Shown here: piece after piece, positions 16,778 to 25,922 of the stretch
Numbering within the stretch: the first letter of the stretch is position 1
Layout: each line of letters opens with the position of its first letter
Source of the DNA: Aquabacter sp. L1I39
GTDB lineage: Bacteria > Pseudomonadota > Alphaproteobacteria > Rhizobiales > Xanthobacteraceae
DNA length: 64,000 nt
Direction: 5' to 3'
NCBI RefSeq assembly: GCF_017742835.1
Contig: NZ_CP072392.1
Span: forward strand, 769,388-833,387
Notes under the pieces: generated by a model
Told to the model about the DNA's origin: nothing
What the model saw: the letters and a program-made list of their open reading frames with translations, nothing else
The model's database searches: none
Program-made: the position numbers and the translations under genes

Positions 16778-17198
16778 CGGCCACCGGCGGCCAGAAGGCG
16801 GCAAGGCAGGACGGCTGGCGAGATCATGGCGAGGAGCCCTGCTGTCCCTTGGAGCCTGATCCGATCAGGTTGAATCAACCTGATCGGTGAATCAGCCTCT
16901 CAATTTTTGATAGAGAACGGTTGTCAGATCTGATGGCGATGCCATCAGATTGGAACGTGCTCCAAGTCGGCGCGAGGTGACGGTCATCTCGGTCTTCACG
17001 GCGAGAGGGGGAGCGGGCAATCCTTGGCGCGCCGGTCAGGTGCCGTCCCCCTTCCACCCATGCAGAAAAGCAAACCAAACCAGAACAAGCGGCCAAACGG
17101 AGAGGATGCCCAACGGCCTGACGCGCCCCTTGCGTTAAATCGTCAGTCGCACGGGTTTTTCTGTCAATATCTCCAATTATATTGGAGGCCTGAAACGA
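16778..17198. other. Intergenic gap between kinase gene end and toxin operon start
   Basis: This 421-bp gap holds the composite palindromic element at 16852-16963 and probably the promoter of the toxin operon. A potential coding frame in it is unconvincing. Confidence 0.5.
16852..16963. repeat. Composite palindromic repeat, copy A
   Basis: The left part is GATCCGATCAGG-TTGAA-TCAACCTGATCGG, a large inverted repeat. An A/T-rich spacer follows, then a second inverted repeat CAGATCTGATGGC/GCCATCAGATTGGAAC. The same two-palindrome layout recurs at 25171-25286 and 40641-40752, always between genes. Confidence 0.8.
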
Positions 17199-19091
17199 TT
17201 ACTTCGCCTGCACATAGGCGGGGACAGCGGCGAGGCGCATGCCACTGGCTTCGGCCCGCTCCTGCATCTGGGCGAGCAGGCGCTCGGCGGGCTGCACGGC
17301 GTCTGGGCGCAGCAAATCCAGCGGCGCGCTGGAGGCGATGGCCACCAGCAGCAGCGCGGCGCCCGGAGGCAGAAGTCGGGCATCCGGGGTGAAGGCGAAG
17401 GGCGTGCTCTGTCCGGTCAGGCGCATGGAAGAGACGACCACCCGCACCGAGCCGTCCGCGAAGGCCGCCAGAAGGCTGACATAGGCCCCCGGCGGGCCAA
17501 ATAGCTCGCCGCTGATCGCCCCGCCTGCAGTGATGGTATAACCCACCAGTTCGATGGCGGGCACAAGGCTCGCGTTGCCGCGCGCGCCGGACACGAAGGC
17601 CAGCATCGGGCATTGCGCCGCTGTGACCTGGTTGAGCCGCACGTCCAGCCTCACGTCATGTGAGGACCGCAGGTCGGACCGCAGCGTGGAAAAAGCCTCC
17701 ACCGAGCGGGCATAGCCGTCGATGGCAGCGCGGTCGTCGCCGACAATGACCGGGTCCACCAAGGCACAGGGATCGGCGACTTTTTCTCCCAGGCGCCGGG
17801 CAATCTGGGTGGCGGCCGCCTGCATATCGCCGGGGGTGACCTGCAGCACCGTAAAGGCGGGCGCGGCCGGCGGCTCGGGCGCCACCGGACGCGGCTCGGG
17901 CCGCGCGACCACCGGCGCCGGCACCGGCACCGCGCCCGGTCCTTGGGCGAACCAATAGGCGCCCCCTCCCACCGCCCCCAGCGCAAGCAGCCCCGCCGGA
18001 AGACCGATCCACAGCCCAAGCCGGCGCCGGGGCGGCGGGGGCAAGTGCTGAAGATGTGACTGAAGATGTGACTGAGGCTGGGCCTGGAACTGGGGCGGCG
18101 CCGAAGGGTTCGGAAGGGCGGTCCCGGCCATGGTCTGCGGGCGCACCGAGACCACCGTGGGCTCATGATATTCGGTGCCAAAGCCGCGGGTGAGGCCGGT
18201 GAGCGTGCCCCGCCGCAACCAGGCGGCCACCTCGGTCATGGACCCCAGCCGCTGGCCCGGATCGGGCGTCAGCATGCGCTCCAGAAGCGCACGCAGCCTG
18301 TCATCCACCCCCGACAGGTCTGGGACGACGCGGCGCTTCTCGATGACCTCTACCGGCGACCCGCGCATGTCGAGCGCGCGCCCGGTGGCCGCCTCCACGA
18401 GGACGAGGCCGAGGCTGTAGATGTCAGAGGTCGCGCCCACGTCGCCACCGAACAGGCCGAGTTGCTCGGGGGAGACATAATTATACTTGCCGGCGAAGCC
18501 GTCGCCGACAACCGTCCCTTCGCCGCCGCGGGTCTGCCGGGCAATGCCGAAATCGATAATCTTGGCCTGGGCCACATCGCCATGGGGCAGGATCACATTG
18601 TCTGGCGAGATGTCGCGATGGATGATCCCGCGCTCATGGGCGGCCTGGAGCCCCGAGGCGAGGCGGGCGCCGAGGACGCGGACGGCTTCGTATCCCAGAG
18701 GACCGTTGCGCACCATGTTGGACAGCGACGGCCCGGAGACATACTCCATGGCCAGATAGGGCCGCTGGACGGTCGGATCCACCGAGAAGACGTAATAGCG
18801 GACGATGGCCTCGTGATAGAGGTTGTGCAGCGCCTGCGCTTCCTTTCGGAACATGGTCATCGCAGCTTCCGTCTCGGCCACGTCCGAGCGGATCGTCTTG
18901 ATGGCCACGGGATCGCCGGTGAGAATGGCGTGGCCGCGGTAGATTTCTCCCATGCCGCCGGAGGCGATGCCTTCGTCGATCTCATAGAGGTCGTTGAGCC
19001 GCGTGCCCGGCTCGAGCCAACTGCCCCTTTGGGTGGTGCCCGTTTGGCCTGCGCCCCTCGGGGCGCCGCTCTGGGCGGGACCGCCGGTCAT
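17199..19091 (-). CDS. ppkA: Transmembrane Ser/Thr protein kinase, PpkA-like
   Basis: This 630-aa protein has a Hanks-type kinase domain at about residues 35-300: glycine loop GIASGGMGEIYRG, VAIK lysine, catalytic HRDISPDNVI near 155 and IIDFGIA. A proline-rich juxtamembrane segment is followed by one membrane helix (LWIGLPAGLLALGAVGGGAYW, about 360-380). An extracytoplasmic C-terminal region of about 245 residues may sense envelope signals. In Pseudomonas and Agrobacterium, PpkA phosphorylates Fha or TssL-type proteins to trigger T6SS firing; no fha gene is visible here. The start overlaps the end of the phosphatase gene by 4 bp. Confidence 0.9.
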   Translation of the reverse strand: MTGGPAQSGAPRGAGQTGTTQRGSWLEPGTRLNDLYEIDEGIASGGMGEIYRGHAILTGDPVAIKTIRSDVAETEAAMTMFRKEAQALHNLYHEAIVRYYVFSVDPTVQRPYLAMEYVSGPSLSNMVRNGPLGYEAVRVLGARLASGLQAAHERGIIHRDISPDNVILPHGDVAQAKIIDFGIARQTRGGEGTVVGDGFAGKYNYVSPEQLGLFGGDVGATSDIYSLGLVLVEAATGRALDMRGSPVEVIEKRRVVPDLSGVDDRLRALLERMLTPDPGQRLGSMTEVAAWLRRGTLTGLTRGFGTEYHEPTVVSVRPQTMAGTALPNPSAPPQFQAQPQSHLQSHLQHLPPPPRRRLGLWIGLPAGLLALGAVGGGAYWFAQGPGAVPVPAPVVARPEPRPVAPEPPAAPAFTVLQVTPGDMQAAATQIARRLGEKVADPCALVDPVIVGDDRAAIDGYARSVEAFSTLRSDLRSSHDVRLDVRLNQVTAAQCPMLAFVSGARGNASLVPAIELVGYTITAGGAISGELFGPPGAYVSLLAAFADGSVRVVVSSMRLTGQSTPFAFTPDARLLPPGAALLLVAIASSAPLDLLRPDAVQPAERLLAQMQERAEASGMRLAAVPAYVQAK

Positions 19092-19876
19092 GCGGGCTGG
19101 CTCCAGTCCGGGGCCAGCTTGCGATCGGGCGAGAGCACCGTGGGTTCGCGCGGGTCACACCGCACCACCACCACCGTCACATTGTCGAGTCCGCCCCGGT
19201 CGAGCGCGAGGGCCACCAGGGCGTCGGATGCGGCCTTCGGCTCCTGACCCGTCACGGCCTCCTGGATTTCCGCATCCGACACATGGCCGGTCAGGCCGTC
19301 ACTGCACAGGACGAAGATGTCTCCCACCTCGGCGCGGCCGTCGACGATCTCAAGCTCCACCTCCCCGGTGACCCCCACCGCGCGCGTCACCACATTGCGG
19401 CGTGGCCAGTGCCGGGATTCCTCGCGGGTGAGGACCCCCTCGGCCACCAGGTCCTCCGCTTCCGAATGGTCGCGGGTGAGCTGGGTGATCTCCCCGCCAT
19501 GGATCCGGTAGATGCGGCTGTCCCCGGACCAGATGCAGGCATAGGCGCCGGCATGGACCAGGAGGATCACCACGGTGGCTCCGATAAGGTCGAGGTTCAT
19601 GGCCGCGGCCTGAGCACGCAGCCGCTGGTGCGCGCGCTCCATCCCCCGGGTGCATTCCGCCAGGAGCTCGCTGGCCGTGGCTGCGTCATTCACCCGCCCC
19701 AATTCCTCCACCACCACGGAACTGGCCATCCGGCCGGCGCTGTGACCGCCCATGCCGTCGGACACCGCCCAAAGGCCGCTGCCGGGACGCAGCAGAAAGC
19801 TGTCTTCGTTGACGGTTCGCACCCGCCCCTCATGGGTGAGCGCGGCGGACTCAAAAACCATGCTCAATCGGTCCAT
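19088..19876 (-). CDS. pppA: PP2C-type Ser/Thr phosphatase, PppA-like
   Basis: This 262-aa protein has the metal-dependent PP2C motif set: RTVNEDSFLL, SDGMGGHSAGRMAS, WSGDSRIYRI, LCSDGLTGHV and GLDNVTVVVV. It is expected to be cytoplasmic and to reverse phosphorylation by the kinase encoded immediately downstream, with which it overlaps by 4 bp. Paired PppA/PpkA is the hallmark of the threonine phosphorylation pathway of T6SS, although similar pairs also act in other processes. The ATG at 19876 places the conserved FESAALTHEGRVRTVNED region at the N-terminus, as in homologues. Confidence 0.92.
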   Translation of the reverse strand: MDRLSMVFESAALTHEGRVRTVNEDSFLLRPGSGLWAVSDGMGGHSAGRMASSVVVEELGRVNDAATASELLAECTRGMERAHQRLRAQAAAMNLDLIGATVVILLVHAGAYACIWSGDSRIYRIHGGEITQLTRDHSEAEDLVAEGVLTREESRHWPRRNVVTRAVGVTGEVELEIVDGRAEVGDIFVLCSDGLTGHVSDAEIQEAVTGQEPKAASDALVALALDRGGLDNVTVVVVRCDPREPTVLSPDRKLAPDWSQPA

Positions 19877-19947
19877 GCGGCACCTCCCTGCCGTTTCCTG
19901 TGAGCCCCCGGAGCCGGAGCCCCGGCCAGGTCGTTTTCCGTTCTGCG

Positions 19948-22518
19948 CTAGTTGCCGAGGATGATGTTGGGTGCCCGCTTCGGCGGCGCGCTCGAGGCCA
20001 CGGGCGGCGCCGGCCTGGGCGCCAGCTCCTGCCGCGGTGTCTCCGCCTGGGGCAGCCTGGCTTGCGGCGGCCTGGCTTGTGGCGGCTTCGCCTGAGGTGG
20101 CTTGGCCTGAGGTGGCTTGGCCTCAGCTGGCTTGGCCTCAGGTGGCTTGGCCTGGGGCGGTTTGGCACCTGGCGGGGCGTCGCTTGGCGGGGCGTCGCTT
20201 GGCGGTGCGTCGCCTGGCGCCGTGGCGGGTTTGGCTGCGGGCCCGGCGGGGGGTGGCGGGACCGCGCTCGGGCGCGCGGGGACGCAGCTGCCGTCGCGCT
20301 CCACCTCGTCGTCCGCGCAGGTCAGGGGGCACACGCGCTGGTCGCCTTCGAGATCGAGGCGCCTGAGGACGTCGTCCCCAATATCCAGTGAGGCCGGCTC
20401 CACCCGGCGCGCGGCGAAGTAGCGGGCAAGGCCCTTGCGGACAGCCTCGATCGGCAGATCGCCCACCTCAGCAAGGCAGCCGACGCGCCGCAGCGCCGCC
20501 GCCCCGCGCCGGACTTGCTCGCGCGTGTTCTGCTGCGGCAGGGGCGTGAGAGCGCCAAGCGCGGCCACCACCTGGGGCTTGATGGTCGGGCAGGTGCTCA
20601 CCGTGCCCAGCCGCTCCAACTGGTCCCGCCCTTCGCTGCCCAGGCGCCGGAGCCGATCCATTTCCTGCATATCGCGGGCGCAGGCCTGGGCCGCCAGCTC
20701 ACGCTCCGCCTGAAGGTGCTGAACCTGCGCCCGCACCGCCACGGCCACCTCAGGGCATTGCACCCGCCCGGCAAAGGCCGACAGAGCCGCCGCATCGGCG
20801 CGGTCGATCCGGGCATATTGATCCGCCTCGCGCGCGCAGGCCGCACGGGCGGCTTCGTCCACGGTGGCATAGGCCTTGGCGACGAGAGCGGCATTTTCCG
20901 GGCAGGTCAGCCCCTTCAGCAGGGCGGAGAGCGCGTCCTTGGGCGCCGCGCCAGAGGCGGCAGCGGTGATCCGGCCGGCTTCCAGCTCGCAGGCCGCCCG
21001 GCGCTGGCGCTCGGCGGCCTCCTTTTCCTGCCGCTGACGGTCAAGGTCCGCCGCCTCCTTCTGGCGCCGGAGCTCTGCCTCCTGCTCCAGGCGCTTGCGC
21101 TCCAGTTCCGCCTTGCGGGCGGCCTCCGCTTCGTCACGCTGGCGCTGCGCGAGCGCCTGCGCCTGCGCTTCCTTCTCAAGCCGCAGGCGGTCGAGCTCCG
21201 CCCGCCGCGCCACCTCCGCCTCCTCCCGCCGCCTGCGCTGCTCCGCCTCCTGCGCCGCCTGAGCCGCCGCTTGGGCCGCGGCTTGTGCTTCTTGCGCTTC
21301 CCTGGCCCGCTTGGCTTCCTGGGCGGCGAGGGCGGCCAGGGCGGCATCCACCCGCGCCGCCGTATCTTTTGGACAGGCGGCGGCGGCCTTCAGGCGCAGG
21401 AGATCCTCCCGGCGGCCCGCCTGTCGCAAGCTGTCCACCTCCGCCGCCTCATGGGCACACAGGGCCCGCCGACGCTCGGCTTCCCGCATCTCCTGTTCCT
21501 CGCGCGCCCGCCGCTGAGCCTCGCGCCGACTGCGCTCGAGCATGTCGAGACGCCGGCTGGCACTCGGAGCGTGAACCGACAGGGGGTAGCGGGCCAGGAA
21601 ATCGCGGAAGTCCGCCGGGTCCGAGGAATGGCGGATCCTGAGCCAGACGGCATCGTGGGACTCCGACCCATTGAAGAAATAGTCACCCTGCATGGCCAGC
21701 GTGATTTCCGGCATCTGCCGGCCACCCGTATCCGCATAGACTTCGCTGGACACCTTGCGGAACAAGGAGCGGATCTCGACCCCCGGCTCCTTCAGCCATT
21801 TCAGCAGAGTTGCCGTGAACGGGCTGTTTCGCGCCTTGCCATCCTCCGCCACATCGAAGGGGGCTGTGGCATAGGCAACCACCATGCCCTTCCCCCCTTC
21901 GGCGCCGGCGAGGGCCTTCTGCACCTCCTCCCGGCGTGCCGCGCGTGCCGCTTCCGGCGTCAGGTTTGCCGCCCCTTCCATAGGATCATTGCGGCACGCG
22001 TCGAAGATCATCACGCGCAGCCCCTTCGCGCCAGAAATCACATCGCGCAAGTCGGCCACGGGCATCATGACATATCTGAGATTGCTTCCCGCCTCGATGG
22101 TCGCATCCACCGGAACCAGATAATACTGCCCTCGAACCTCTAGAGCATGGCCGGCATAATAGACGAGTGCTGTGTCCGCGCCCGACGCCATGCTGGAAAA
22201 CTTCGCCAGAACGTCTCTCACGTCGGCACGCTTCATGTCGGTGCTCACCATCACCTCGAAGCCGAGATCGCGCAGGGCGGCCGCCACGTCATTGGCGTCA
22301 TTGCGTGGGTTCTGCAGGGCCGGCATCCCATTATAGGACGCATTGCCGATCACCAGGGCCACCCGGCGCTCGGCGCGCGCGGGGGACGCGTCGGCAATCA
22401 TCAGGACCCACAGCGTGCACAGGAGCAGGACCCATTGCAGCACGCACAGGGCCGCTCGATCGGAGGGGCGGACCCGCCGGCCGGACGGCCCCCTGGATCG
22501 GGTCCTGCGCGCGCCCAT
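19948..22518 (-). CDS. Caspase-family (C14) protein with coiled coil and Pro/Lys-rich tail
   Basis: This 856-aa protein starts with a basic stretch and a hydrophobic segment (LCVLQWVLLLCTLWVLMIADA), a signal anchor or signal peptide. A caspase-fold domain at about residues 50-280 begins RVALVIGNASYNGMPAL. It has both catalytic residues, His in LVYYAGHALEVRG (about 125) and Cys in MIFDACRNDP (about 174). A long Arg/Glu/Ala-rich coiled coil spans about 310-530 and a Cys-containing helical region follows. The last 100 residues hold AKPPQAKPPE-type repeats. Caspase-like proteins in bacteria are cysteine peptidases specific for basic residues. It is located upstream of pppA-ppkA on the same strand. 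Confidence 0.88.
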   Translation of the reverse strand: MGARRTRSRGPSGRRVRPSDRAALCVLQWVLLLCTLWVLMIADASPARAERRVALVIGNASYNGMPALQNPRNDANDVAAALRDLGFEVMVSTDMKRADVRDVLAKFSSMASGADTALVYYAGHALEVRGQYYLVPVDATIEAGSNLRYVMMPVADLRDVISGAKGLRVMIFDACRNDPMEGAANLTPEAARAARREEVQKALAGAEGGKGMVVAYATAPFDVAEDGKARNSPFTATLLKWLKEPGVEIRSLFRKVSSEVYADTGGRQMPEITLAMQGDYFFNGSESHDAVWLRIRHSSDPADFRDFLARYPLSVHAPSASRRLDMLERSRREAQRRAREEQEMREAERRRALCAHEAAEVDSLRQAGRREDLLRLKAAAACPKDTAARVDAALAALAAQEAKRAREAQEAQAAAQAAAQAAQEAEQRRRREEAEVARRAELDRLRLEKEAQAQALAQRQRDEAEAARKAELERKRLEQEAELRRQKEAADLDRQRQEKEAAERQRRAACELEAGRITAAASGAAPKDALSALLKGLTCPENAALVAKAYATVDEAARAACAREADQYARIDRADAAALSAFAGRVQCPEVAVAVRAQVQHLQAERELAAQACARDMQEMDRLRRLGSEGRDQLERLGTVSTCPTIKPQVVAALGALTPLPQQNTREQVRRGAAALRRVGCLAEVGDLPIEAVRKGLARYFAARRVEPASLDIGDDVLRRLDLEGDQRVCPLTCADDEVERDGSCVPARPSAVPPPPAGPAAKPATAPGDAPPSDAPPSDAPPGAKPPQAKPPEAKPAEAKPPQAKPPQAKPPQARPPQARLPQAETPRQELAPRPAPPVASSAPPKRAPNIILGN
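20040..20225. repeat. Tandem repeat encoding the Pro-Lys-Ala tail of the caspase-family protein
   Basis: A 15-bp unit (plus-strand GGTGGCTTGGCCTGA and variants) is repeated roughly nine times, encoding KPPQA/KPPEA/RPPQA steps. Next to it are three near-identical 15-bp units encoding GDAPPSDAPPSD. Such tails often span or bind peptidoglycan. Confidence 0.75.
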
Positions 22519-22524
22519 GGCGGC

Positions 22525-24189
22525 TCAATCCGTCAACAGCGGGTAACGGACGGGGACGTAGCCCCGGGCCAGCAGCACCGAAAGCGGATAGATGTTGCGG
22601 CACACACGTCCATTGCAGGTCCCGGTGGCCGCCTCCAGCACCTCCACCTTGCGATCGGGGGTGAACTGGACGAACAGCATCACATGGCTCCCCGCCTTGT
22701 TCAGGGCATCGCCGGGCCGCAGATCCCAGGGATTGTCGAGGCGGCGCGTGATGCTTGGAATGTCGACGGTCGTATATTGACGCTGCAGCCCCCAGGCGGC
22801 GCTCACGAAGGCCGAGCAATCCACCCCCACCAGGTCAGAAAGGGGTTCTTCCCGGGTGCACCAGTTTCCAGCCAGGGCGCCATTCTCGATGCGGCGCTGC
22901 ACCTGGGCAAGCGTGCCGAAGCACCCCCAGCAATAGGGAACGCCGCGCACCTCCTGGTTGACCTTGCCCTGCAGGTAGGAGGGGCGGCGCACCCGTCCGT
23001 CGAACCCCAGGCACGCTTTGTCGGGATCCGCGCCGTAATTGGACGGCCGCACCCTCCATTTCAGCCCCTCGAAGGCGAGCCCCGTCTGGATGACACCGGC
23101 CCGCGAGTTGGCCCGCACCGCGGTCACATAGCCCGGCCCGGCATCGGGGGCGGCCCCGCCCTTCGCCGGCTGCCGCTTCTCCGGTTCAAGCACGGCCGAG
23201 CGCGGGCGGCGCGACGGAAGGTCGAGGATCGACACGCCCGAAGCATCGGAGCGCAGGAACAGCACCTTTCCCTCGGGCGAGATGGTGACGAAGCGGCGCG
23301 TGGAAAGCTGGTCAGGCGTGATGGGCAGGTCGAAGACCGCTTCCAGCCGGCCCTTTCCGGAATAGCGCGCCACAAAGGTGGAGGGGGGCTGATCGGGCTT
23401 TGCCGGCACGTTCTCGGTGAAGACGAAGAGGCGCCCGCTGCTGTCCAAGTCGAGCACTTCCACCAGTCCGAGCTTGTCGGCGACGCGCACCTCGATCCGG
23501 CGGGCGTTCAGGGGATCGGCCTCCCGGCGCACCTCTACGAGCGCCCTTCGGCCGTCCTTCTGGGGCAGGATGTCCGCATTCACCTTGCCCAAGGTGCGCG
23601 TCATCAGCACCTGACGGACGGGTCTTTCGAGGGCATCCGCCGGCATGCTGCGCCCTGCGGCAGCAAGCGCTTCTCCATCGCTGGCCGGGGCCTGGGACCC
23701 CATCTGCGCGAAGGCGGAGCGGGCCACGTCATCGTCATCTGATACGGCGCGCGCCTCCAGCCTGGGCGCCGAGACGCCCGCCCCCCCGGACCCACCGGCC
23801 CGCTCCAGCGCATAGGGGCGGCCATCCCAGACATAAAGCCTGTTCTGCATGGCGACGAGATCGCTGGCGGCCACGGTTTCCGGCAGGCGAATGGAACCGG
23901 GCGGGCCCGCGCCGCCGCCGGCATCCAGGCTGAGAATGCGCCCATTCACCTGGTCCAGCAGATAAAGCTTGCCATCATCATCGGCATAGAAGGCCGCGGG
24001 TCCGACCGCCTCGGCATCCACCCCACCGGGCACAAGCCCGACCGCGCCGGCACCGGTGCCGGCCGGCAGATGGCGGATCACCTTGCCGCCCTGGGCATGG
24101 GCACCGGACGCGGCGGCGAGGACAAGTCCAAGGCTAAGGGCAAGTCCAAGGGTGAGGGCACGTCCAAGGCTAACGCCACGATCAATCAT
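22525..24189 (-). CDS. Secreted protein with beta-propeller-like N-half and NlpC/P60-like C-terminal domain
   Basis: This 554-aa protein has a signal peptide (ALTLGLALSLGLVLAAASGAHA). Residues about 40-300 carry blade-like strands such as KLYLLDQVNGRILSLDAGG and GRLFVFTENV, suggestive of a beta-propeller. Residues about 430-554 resemble NlpC/P60 cysteine peptidases: VDCSAFVSAAWG (Cys 458), PGDALNKAGSHVMLFVQF (His 502) and LEAATGTCNG. NlpC/P60 enzymes usually cut peptidoglycan stem peptides; amidase-type activity on other substrates is possible. ATG 24189 is chosen for the signal peptide; the open frame continues upstream but reads as unlikely protein. It ends 6 bp before the caspase-family gene, so the two are co-transcribed. 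Confidence 0.75.
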   Translation of the reverse strand: MIDRGVSLGRALTLGLALSLGLVLAAASGAHAQGGKVIRHLPAGTGAGAVGLVPGGVDAEAVGPAAFYADDDGKLYLLDQVNGRILSLDAGGGAGPPGSIRLPETVAASDLVAMQNRLYVWDGRPYALERAGGSGGAGVSAPRLEARAVSDDDDVARSAFAQMGSQAPASDGEALAAAGRSMPADALERPVRQVLMTRTLGKVNADILPQKDGRRALVEVRREADPLNARRIEVRVADKLGLVEVLDLDSSGRLFVFTENVPAKPDQPPSTFVARYSGKGRLEAVFDLPITPDQLSTRRFVTISPEGKVLFLRSDASGVSILDLPSRRPRSAVLEPEKRQPAKGGAAPDAGPGYVTAVRANSRAGVIQTGLAFEGLKWRVRPSNYGADPDKACLGFDGRVRRPSYLQGKVNQEVRGVPYCWGCFGTLAQVQRRIENGALAGNWCTREEPLSDLVGVDCSAFVSAAWGLQRQYTTVDIPSITRRLDNPWDLRPGDALNKAGSHVMLFVQFTPDRKVEVLEAATGTCNGRVCRNIYPLSVLLARGYVPVRYPLLTD

Positions 24190-25922
24190 CACCGCCCGAA
24201 CGGCGCAAACGATGGCTTTGGCGCGAAGGAGCTTCGGAAGGGAGGGGCTGGCAGGTGCGGTTTTGACAGGTCGGGCGTAGGCATGTCTCGGCGCAGCGGG
24301 GCGCGCCTTGACAAGGCCGGCCTGGGCGCCGACCGCCTTTGCAAGGGCGATGACCGGCGTTGCGCCGGGATCCCCCGCCAAGCGCTTTCCGGCCACCCGC
24401 GCATGCGCCCAGGCTCCCCGCCCCGCACCGTCCAAAGCCACAGCTTGCGGCGCGACAGGCCCCTCAACGAAACGCCCCTCTGCATGGACATGGCCCGCAG
24501 GTCCACCCAACGCGGCGGGCCGATCGTCCGTCGGACGGCGGAGAGCGCGGCACAAACCTCGCGCCTCGTGCGCGGCGCCAGACGTAAGTTCCCTCTCCGC
24601 CAGATGCCCGCCGTCAGCAGCCGGGCGGCCAACACTGCGCACAGATCTGCGGGTCTGTCTGGTGGGCGTCCGGGAGGCTGACATTCTCAGACACGCACCC
24701 CCGTCCCCACCGCGATCGCGCCTGCTTTTGAGCGTGCGGTCCGCTCGGATTGAAGCCGTCCGGCACGTGGACCGCTCCCGATTTTCCTGAAAGGACAGGC
24801 GCTCCGCGAAGCCCGCCGGCCCCCTTAAGGTCCAGCCCCCACGAACCCGCCTCCCACTGCGCATGCGCCCTGCGCCGATCCGAGGCATGCGGCGCCTCCG
24901 CACGCTCATGGCACGTAGCCGCGCATGAAAGCACCCGACGCCGCCCGTCTGGGCTCATCACGAGGCGACTCCGAAACGGAACGACCCCGCCCCTGTTCAG
25001 TTGAATTTCCTACCATGCCCCTCCCACACACGGGAGGGTTCAATTTACTTTGAGCCCTCCCAGTTCTTTTTCATCAGAGGAGGGCATTGCTCGCCTCTGT
25101 CGGGACACTGCGCCACTTATCTCAAAGACGTGCATACGACAGCCGTGGGTCAGAGCTTCGCAACGGACCTAGAGCGCGATCCGATCAGATTGAATCAATC
25201 TGATCGGTGAATCGCCCTCTAACTCATTGAGAGAGAATGCGTGATCCGATCAGTCTGCGGTGCAGGCTGATCGGATCATGCTCTAAGTCCCGCAAGGAGC
25301 ACGCACAACCATGGATCCGCCGCCCCCGGAACAGACACGGTGCGCCAGGACCATGACGGGTTCGGCTAGACGCGATTAATAGACGGGCCGCTCGCGAGAT
25401 CATACAGGACCTTCCATCCCTCGGTTCCTGATCGGATGCCTTCATCTGCTTAGGCCGCGAATGGAAGTGTGAAGTATCCCGCCCGGACCACAGGACCTTA
25501 ACAGGCAGAGAGACGTATCGGCCGTCGCATCCGCGCGATTCGGCGGATTGAATCACCTTACCATTTTGTTGGCACCCTGCATGCCACACGCCAATGTTGC
25601 AGTTGCGCCACAATGACAAGGAAGCGCGATGTGGGACGGATCACGGCACAAGGTCGGCTTGACGGTTCTATATAACCACCACCATGACAAAGCCCGGGGC
25701 CGGCCCGCCCTCAAGAGGAGGTAACCGCCTTTAATGCCTGCATATCCTGTCCATTTTATCATTCCGAAGACAGGCGAGGAATAAGTATTCCCCCACAGTT
25801 TTGCTGGCCTCCAAGTTTTTTGCAAGCATATACCGACACTTGTTCGTCACTTCTGTTGCGTTTAGCTTCCCAAAGTGAAGCATCATGCCGGTTGTCATCG
25901 GCTTGCGGGTCAGGGGCAAATA
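24190..25922. other. Long non-coding gap before the autotransporter
   Basis: This gap is about 1.7 kb between divergent genes. I see no convincing gene; open frames here have implausible composition and lack starts with ribosome-binding sites. It contains a CCCTCCC/GGGAGGG hairpin at 25019-25038, composite palindromic repeat copy B at 25171-25286, and an AT-rich stretch at about 25730-25920 just upstream of the autotransporter, which is the probable promoter region. Confidence 0.5.
25171..25286. repeat. Composite palindromic repeat, copy B
   Basis: GATCCGATCAGATTGAATCAATCTGATCGG is followed by a spacer and a second palindrome GATCCGATCAGTC/GGCTGATCGGATC. It opens with AGAGCGCGATC and closes with ATGCTCTA, complementary ends that match the layout of the copies at 16852 and 40641. 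Confidence 0.8.

Noticed and set aside
16875..17096. Possible small gene upstream of the toxin operon
   Set aside because: It runs through the composite palindromic repeat, lacks a ribosome-binding site and has no coding character.
24190..24909. N-terminal extension of the NlpC/P60-like protein
   Set aside because: The frame is open, but the extension is Arg/Ala-rich without similarity, and ATG 24189 begins a clear signal peptide that would otherwise be internal.
25224..25825. Small minus-strand genes before the autotransporter
   Set aside because: They overlap repeat copy B and AT-rich regulatory sequence; their Cys/His/Arg-rich translations look random.
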